Shown: one piece after another, positions 60,660 through 64,000 of the stretch | Layout of the letters: every line of letters begins with the position of its first letter | Numbering within the stretch: the first letter of the stretch is position 1 | Origin: Peptacetobacter hominis | Lineage (GTDB): Bacteria > Bacillota > Clostridia > Peptostreptococcales > Peptostreptococcaceae | Assembly: GCF_006861675.1 (NCBI RefSeq) | Contig: NZ_SGJB01000005.1 | Location: 62,001 to 126,000 of the forward strand | Direction of reading: 5' to 3' | Length of the DNA stretch: 64,000 nt | Translations under genes and position numbers: made by a program | Notes under the pieces: model-generated | What the model was told of the DNA's origin: nothing | Databases searched by the model: none | Seen by the model: the letters and a program-made list of their open reading frames with translations, nothing else

Positions 60660-60688
60660 ATTTTATCACTAAATTGTTACTTTTTCAA
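60660..60688 (-). promoter_or_regulatory. Promoter of the CWB2 gene
   Basis: TTGAAA (60683-60688), 17 bases, TAAAAT (60660-60665), with TG before it, on the minus strand. It contains AATTTAGTGATAAAAT, close to the dxr-type element. Its start point would be at the foot of the feo terminator hairpin, so that hairpin becomes the 5' end of the CWB2 messenger. Confidence 0.55.
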
Positions 60689-60738
60689 GGTTGACATAAT
60701 AATTTTTGTAACTTTTTTGTAATCTTTTTGTAAAACAT

Positions 60739-60942
60739 CTACTTTTTATCATAATTACAACCACAATTACAATTATATTTATTAAGATCTATCTCATTAT
60801 TCATGTGTCTTTTGTTAGATGCACATGATTTAGAAGCAGGGCATCCTATACATTTTACACCGCTCTTTCTTGCCTTTATTATATATAAAATCGCAGTTCC
60901 AATAATAACAAGTATTATAATACTCAATATTATATTGTTCAA
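60739..60942 (-). CDS. FeoB-associated Cys-rich membrane protein
   Basis: A 67-residue protein: an N-terminal membrane helix (about 3-22, NIILSIIILVIIGTAILYII), then a Cys-rich soluble tail 'VKCIGCPASKSCASNKRH...NCNCGCNYDKK' with eight cysteines in CxxC-like pairs that could bind metal. Small proteins of this kind follow feoB in many clostridia and are thought to aid ferrous iron transfer. TTG start after AAGGGG, 26 bases past the feoB stop. Last gene of the feo operon. Confidence 0.82.
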   Translation of the reverse strand: MNNIILSIIILVIIGTAILYIIKARKSGVKCIGCPASKSCASNKRHMNNEIDLNKYNCNCGCNYDKK

Positions 60943-60968
60943 AACATCAGCCCCTTTCTTATTTTTTA

Positions 60969-62969
60969 TTATGCAACTGTTTTATTATTAAGCGAATATT
61001 CTTCATCTATTTTTCTATCGGCATTTTTTATAAGTTTATATGCAATCAGTACAAGTACAGCTATCACTATTATTCCAGGTACAAATCCCTGTCCAACTGT
61101 ACCTGTTGTTATAAGTGTTCCTATCTGGTATACAAGGAATGCTACAACGTATCCTGATGCAAATTGAAGACCTATTCCTCCGAATAGCCATTTCTTATCT
61201 TTTATTTCAGAGTTCATAGCACCTATCGCCGCAAAACAAGGTGGTGTATACAGGTTAAACATCAGATATGCAAGTGCAGCTACTGAAGTTAATCCCATTG
61301 CTGTCGATACCTCATTTGCTCCACCTATAAGCGCATTTTCTTCACCTATAAATCTAGTAAATCCATATACTACCGCAAGTGTTCCAACGACATTTTCCTT
61401 TGCTATAAATCCTGTTATGGCTGCTGCTGCAAGCTGCCATGCACCAAATCCAAGTGGTATAAGAAGTACGGCAAACGGAGATGCTATAGATGCAAGTATT
61501 GATGTGCTTTCCATTCCCTCTTCTACAAGCTGAAGCTGCCAGTTGAAAGACTGCATTATCTGAACAACCGCATTACATACAAGTATTATTGTACCTGCTT
61601 TAACTATATATGCCTTTGCTCTTGAAAGCATTGATATAACAGCTCTTTTGATACTTGGTATTTTGTATTCTGGAAGTTCCATTATAAAGAATGATTTTCT
61701 GTATTTATGTCCTGTTATTTTAAGTATAAGCATAGAACTTAAAACTATAAGAATAATTCCTACAAAGTACATAAGTGTTCCAACCCATGAAGCATCACTG
61801 AAAAATGCTCCTGCAAATAATGCTATTACCGGAAGCTTTGCTCCACACGGCATAAACGGCGTAAGCATAGCTGTTGTTCTTCTTTCTCTCTCATTGCGTA
61901 TAGTACGACATGCCATCACCCCCGGAATAGCACATCCTGTACCTATAACCATTGGTATTATTGATTTTCCCGAAAGACCAACTCTTTTGAATATCGGATC
62001 CATAACAACACTTACACGCGCCATATATCCGCAGTCTTCAAGAAGTGCTATAAGGAAATACATAACCATTACAAGTGGAAGGAATCCGACAACAGCTCCA
62101 ACTCCGCCTATTATACCGTCCACTAAAAGAGCTTTAAGAAATGGAGATGTTCCTGAAAGCATTCCAGATACATATTCCTGAAATGATTCTATCCATCCCG
62201 TAAGAGTATCCCCAAGATATGGTCCAAGCTTTGATTGAGATATATCAAATACTGCCCACATTACAATTGCAAATATAGGTATTCCAAGAAATCTATTTGC
62301 AAGTACTGAGTCTATCTTGTCCTGTATGTTTCTATCTTTTGTGAATATTTTACGTGTTTCAACTTCATTCACTATTTTATTTACAAAATCAAATCTTTTT
62401 CTATCCGCTGATTCAACTTCGTGCTTATCATGAAGATTTATATCTCCCTGATGATAAGGAGCCTTCTGACCTTTTCCACATATTTCTATTGCTTTTGAAG
62501 CAACTTCAGATATACCTTTTTCAGTTGTTGATATAGTTGCAACTACCGGGCATCCTAGTTTTTCTGATAAAAGATTTATATCTATTTCTGTTTCTTTTTT
62601 GTCTGTAAGGTCAGTTTTATTAAGAGCTACTACAACTGGTACACCAAGTTCAAGAAGCTGAGTTGTAAAGAATAGGCTACGACTAAGATTTGTAGCATCT
62701 ACAATATTTATTATAACATCCGGATTTTCGTGTTTTACATATCCGCTTGTTATACTTTCCTCTGATGTAAACGGAGACATTGAATATGCACCTGGAAGGT
62801 CTACCGCTATAACATCTTCTCTACCTTTACTGTATATTCTTTTAAATGCACTTTCTCTTTTGTCTACGGTTACCCCCGCCCAGTTTCCTACATGTTCATT
62901 CTTACCAGTTAATAAGTTATACATTGTGGTTTTACCACTGTTTGGATTTCCTGCTAAAGCAATCCTCAT
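60969..62969 (-). CDS. feoB: Ferrous iron transport protein B
   Basis: A 666-residue GTP-driven Fe(II) importer. N-terminal G domain with G1 'LAGNPNSGKTTMYNLLTG' (5-22), G2 region 'NWAGVTVDKRE', G3 'DLPGAYSMSP', G4 'ALNKTDLTDK', then a helical spacer. The membrane part has two Gate domains and the conserved 'DCGYMARVSVVMDPIFKRVGLSGKSIIPMVIGTGCAIPGVMACRTIRNERERR' (about 330-380). The ATG at 62969 follows AAGGAGGG; the longer frame to 62999 is rejected. Downstream of feoA, about 90 bases apart. Confidence 0.95.
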   Translation of the reverse strand: MRIALAGNPNSGKTTMYNLLTGKNEHVGNWAGVTVDKRESAFKRIYSKGREDVIAVDLPGAYSMSPFTSEESITSGYVKHENPDVIINIVDATNLSRSLFFTTQLLELGVPVVVALNKTDLTDKKETEIDINLLSEKLGCPVVATISTTEKGISEVASKAIEICGKGQKAPYHQGDINLHDKHEVESADRKRFDFVNKIVNEVETRKIFTKDRNIQDKIDSVLANRFLGIPIFAIVMWAVFDISQSKLGPYLGDTLTGWIESFQEYVSGMLSGTSPFLKALLVDGIIGGVGAVVGFLPLVMVMYFLIALLEDCGYMARVSVVMDPIFKRVGLSGKSIIPMVIGTGCAIPGVMACRTIRNERERRTTAMLTPFMPCGAKLPVIALFAGAFFSDASWVGTLMYFVGIILIVLSSMLILKITGHKYRKSFFIMELPEYKIPSIKRAVISMLSRAKAYIVKAGTIILVCNAVVQIMQSFNWQLQLVEEGMESTSILASIASPFAVLLIPLGFGAWQLAAAAITGFIAKENVVGTLAVVYGFTRFIGEENALIGGANEVSTAMGLTSVAALAYLMFNLYTPPCFAAIGAMNSEIKDKKWLFGGIGLQFASGYVVAFLVYQIGTLITTGTVGQGFVPGIIVIAVLVLIAYKLIKNADRKIDEEYSLNNKTVA

Positions 62970-63059
62970 CTTTTTTCCCTCCTTCTCAGTATCACACACG
63001 TCGAATCAGCTGCAACAACTATAATATATATAAATAGTATTTTTATAATGTAATAAATT

Positions 63060-63272
63060 TTATATCAGTATTGCCTCTGCAAGATTTTTATCTATATTGT
63101 ATCTTCCATCTTTTATCGATATAACATAGCTTTTTCTGAAATGAGAAACTACTGTTATTTTCTCTCCACTATAACATCCCAATGAGAACAGGAATGCATT
63201 AAGTTCCTCATCATCAGTACATATATCCTTTATGATATATTCTTTTTCCAGCTGAGCATTCGTTAAATTCAT
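63060..63272 (-). CDS. feoA: Ferrous iron transport protein A
   Basis: A 70-residue SH3-like protein that regulates or completes FeoB. The short beta-barrel reads 'KEYIIKDICTDDEELNAFLFSLGCYSGEKITVVSHFRKSYVISIKDGRYNIDKNLAEAILI', the usual FeoA order (LGCYSGEKITV, then DGRYNIDKNLAEAILI). ATG after GGGAGG. It is first in feoA-feoB-Cys-rich gene, behind a promoter with a Fur-like site. One base pair per family position is lost nowhere; length is normal. Confidence 0.9.
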   Translation of the reverse strand: MNLTNAQLEKEYIIKDICTDDEELNAFLFSLGCYSGEKITVVSHFRKSYVISIKDGRYNIDKNLAEAILI

Positions 63273-63327
63273 AATTGCTTCCTCCCATTTTTAAATATTA
63301 TAGTCAGTCATCGCTAACTCATTTCAA

Positions 63328-63356
63328 ATGTTATCATAAATAATAATCATTGTCAA
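63328..63356 (-). promoter_or_regulatory. feo promoter with Fur-like box
   Basis: TTGACA (63351-63356), 17 bases, TAACAT (63328-63333) on the minus strand. The spacer is ATGATTATTATTTATGA, resembling the Fur consensus GATAATGATAATCATTATC, so repression by Fe-Fur (or a DtxR-type protein) in iron excess is expected. Confidence 0.6.
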
Positions 63357-63461
63357 TGAAAATATATTATTATTTATTAAATATTCTTATCTTTTACTAT
63401 AATGAATTATTCTTTATAGTTTTCAGTATTACTACTTTATACAAATATCTTTTAAAAATAA

Positions 63462-63504
63462 AAACTGTACAAATACTGCTTAAATCGTAGTTTCTGTACA
63501 GTTT
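63462..63504 (-). terminator. Terminator of the cysteine desulfurase gene
   Basis: Stem AAACTGTACA/TGTACAGTTT (63462-63471 with 63495-63504) with a 23-base structured loop, followed by TTTTATTTTT on the minus strand. Confidence 0.72.
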
Positions 63505-63528
63505 CAATCTTTATTACAACAATTTAAA

Positions 63529-64000
63529 TTATTTTATAATATTTTTTATCGCTTCAACAGCATAGTCTATTTCTTCTTCAGTGTTAAAATATCCAAAACT
63601 GAATCTTACAGTTCCCCTAGGGAAAGTATCAAGTGTTTTATGAGCAGATGGTGCACAGTGCATTCCCGATCTTGTTGCAATACCGTATTCCTTATCAAGA
63701 GTATGACTTACTATACCATTGTCCATATTTTCAAAATCAATAGATACTACAGATGTTCTATTCTCTGTATCTTTTTTACCTATTATTCTGATTCCATCTA
63801 TCTCTTTGACTTTTTTTATAAATCTTTCTGTAAGTTCCATCTCTCTTTTGTGTATATTATCTATACCTGTATCAAGTATATATTTCAGAGAAGCATTAAG
63901 TCCGAATATTCCTGGTATGTTCATTGTACCGCTTTCATATTTATCCGGCATGTATGAAGGTTGTATTTCTGTATCAGAAAGACTTCCTGTTCCACCTTCT
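63529..64000 (-). CDS. Cysteine desulfurase / class V aminotransferase (5' part outside window)
   Basis: The last 157 residues of a PLP-dependent NifS-like enzyme that removes sulfur from cysteine. Visible: 'EGGTGSLSD...MPDKYESGTMNIPGIFGLNASLKYI' as in the class V aminotransferase core, and the catalytic cysteine loop 'RSGMHCAPSAHKTL' (RSGxHCAP, group II SufS/CsdA-like). The frame is open to base 64000 with no break, so the N-terminal half including the PLP lysine lies outside. It is separate from feo. Which pathway it serves cannot be told from this part. Confidence 0.85.
   Translation of the reverse strand, partial: EGGTGSLSDTEIQPSYMPDKYESGTMNIPGIFGLNASLKYILDTGIDNIHKREMELTERFIKKVKEIDGIRIIGKKDTENRTSVVSIDFENMDNGIVSHTLDKEYGIATRSGMHCAPSAHKTLDTFPRGTVRFSFGYFNTEEEIDYAVEAIKNIIK

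Noticed and set aside
1-64000. tRNA, rRNA, insertion sequences, prophage or integron
   Set aside because: No cloverleaf ending in GTTCRA-type arms, no rRNA segments, transposase, integrase or terminal repeats were recognised; small tRNA-like folds were not tested by computation.

Overview
The window is a chromosomal segment from a low-GC, anaerobic Firmicute. Peptostreptococcaceae (Peptostreptococcus-like) is the best guess. The evidence is an AT-rich sequence with ATA/AGA-rich codon use, Shine-Dalgarno-led genes with many TTG and GTG starts, T-box leaders, an NfnAB electron-bifurcating complex, a reverse rubrerythrin, a double-cubane-cluster reductase, FeoAB with a Cys-rich partner, and a cell-wall-binding-repeat-2 protein of the type common in Clostridioides difficile. 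The genus is an inference from gene content. No rRNA, tRNA, insertion sequence, prophage or CRISPR array was seen.

Layout. 1-4.4 kb: a MATE exporter (cut by the window edge), its MarR-type neighbour with tandem operators, and nfnAB. 4.5-6.6 kb: a GntR(YtrA)-ABC-permease module. 6.7-17.4 kb: a two-domain sulfurtransferase, a short DXS-like enzyme, a gamma-glutamyltransferase, an orphan membrane-fusion protein, EcsC-like protein and pyrC, rubrerythrin, an EamA exporter and a TetR regulator. 17.4-23.1 kb: tyrS behind a tyrosine T-box, a YybS-like membrane protein, a helical-repeat protein, two acetyltransferases, a WYL regulator and an orphan 67-residue protein. 23.1-26.5 kb: a deoC-manA-sugar reductase operon divergent from a GntR/UTRA regulator, with three identical 12-bp operators between them. 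26.5-31.1 kb: a zinc-ribbon membrane protein, an L,D-transpeptidase, and argG behind an arginine-type T-box. 31.1-36.8 kb: RNA methyltransferase, Ca-loop lipoprotein, response regulator and histidine kinase in one operon, then a TIM-barrel protein.

36.9-48.1 kb is the classic rpsB-tsf-pyrH-frr-uppS-cdsA-dxr-rseP-ispG cluster (translation, undecaprenyl and phospholipid synthesis, MEP isoprenoid pathway). Two things interrupt it: a small PASTA-like gene between frr and uppS, and a complete self-regulated GntR-ABC module between cdsA and dxr. 48.1-55 kb holds a degenerate protein kinase, a VanW protein, a 53-residue protein behind a perfect LexA-type box, an AlaX editing protein, an XRE/IrrE-like protein with a destroyed zinc motif, and MsrAB. 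55-64 kb holds an MFS exporter with a C-S lyase, a double-cubane reductase, a CWB2/glucosaminidase surface protein, the feoAB iron-uptake operon with a Fur-like site, and the end of a cysteine desulfurase gene.

The most interesting items are: the LexA-box small protein; two apparently dead enzyme folds (pseudokinase, IrrE-like) within about 5 kb; the phased triple operator of the deoC operon; the ABC module inserted into the dxr cluster; and the DXS-like protein lacking arginines conserved in canonical DXS. All functional calls come from reading motifs by eye; no database search was run.
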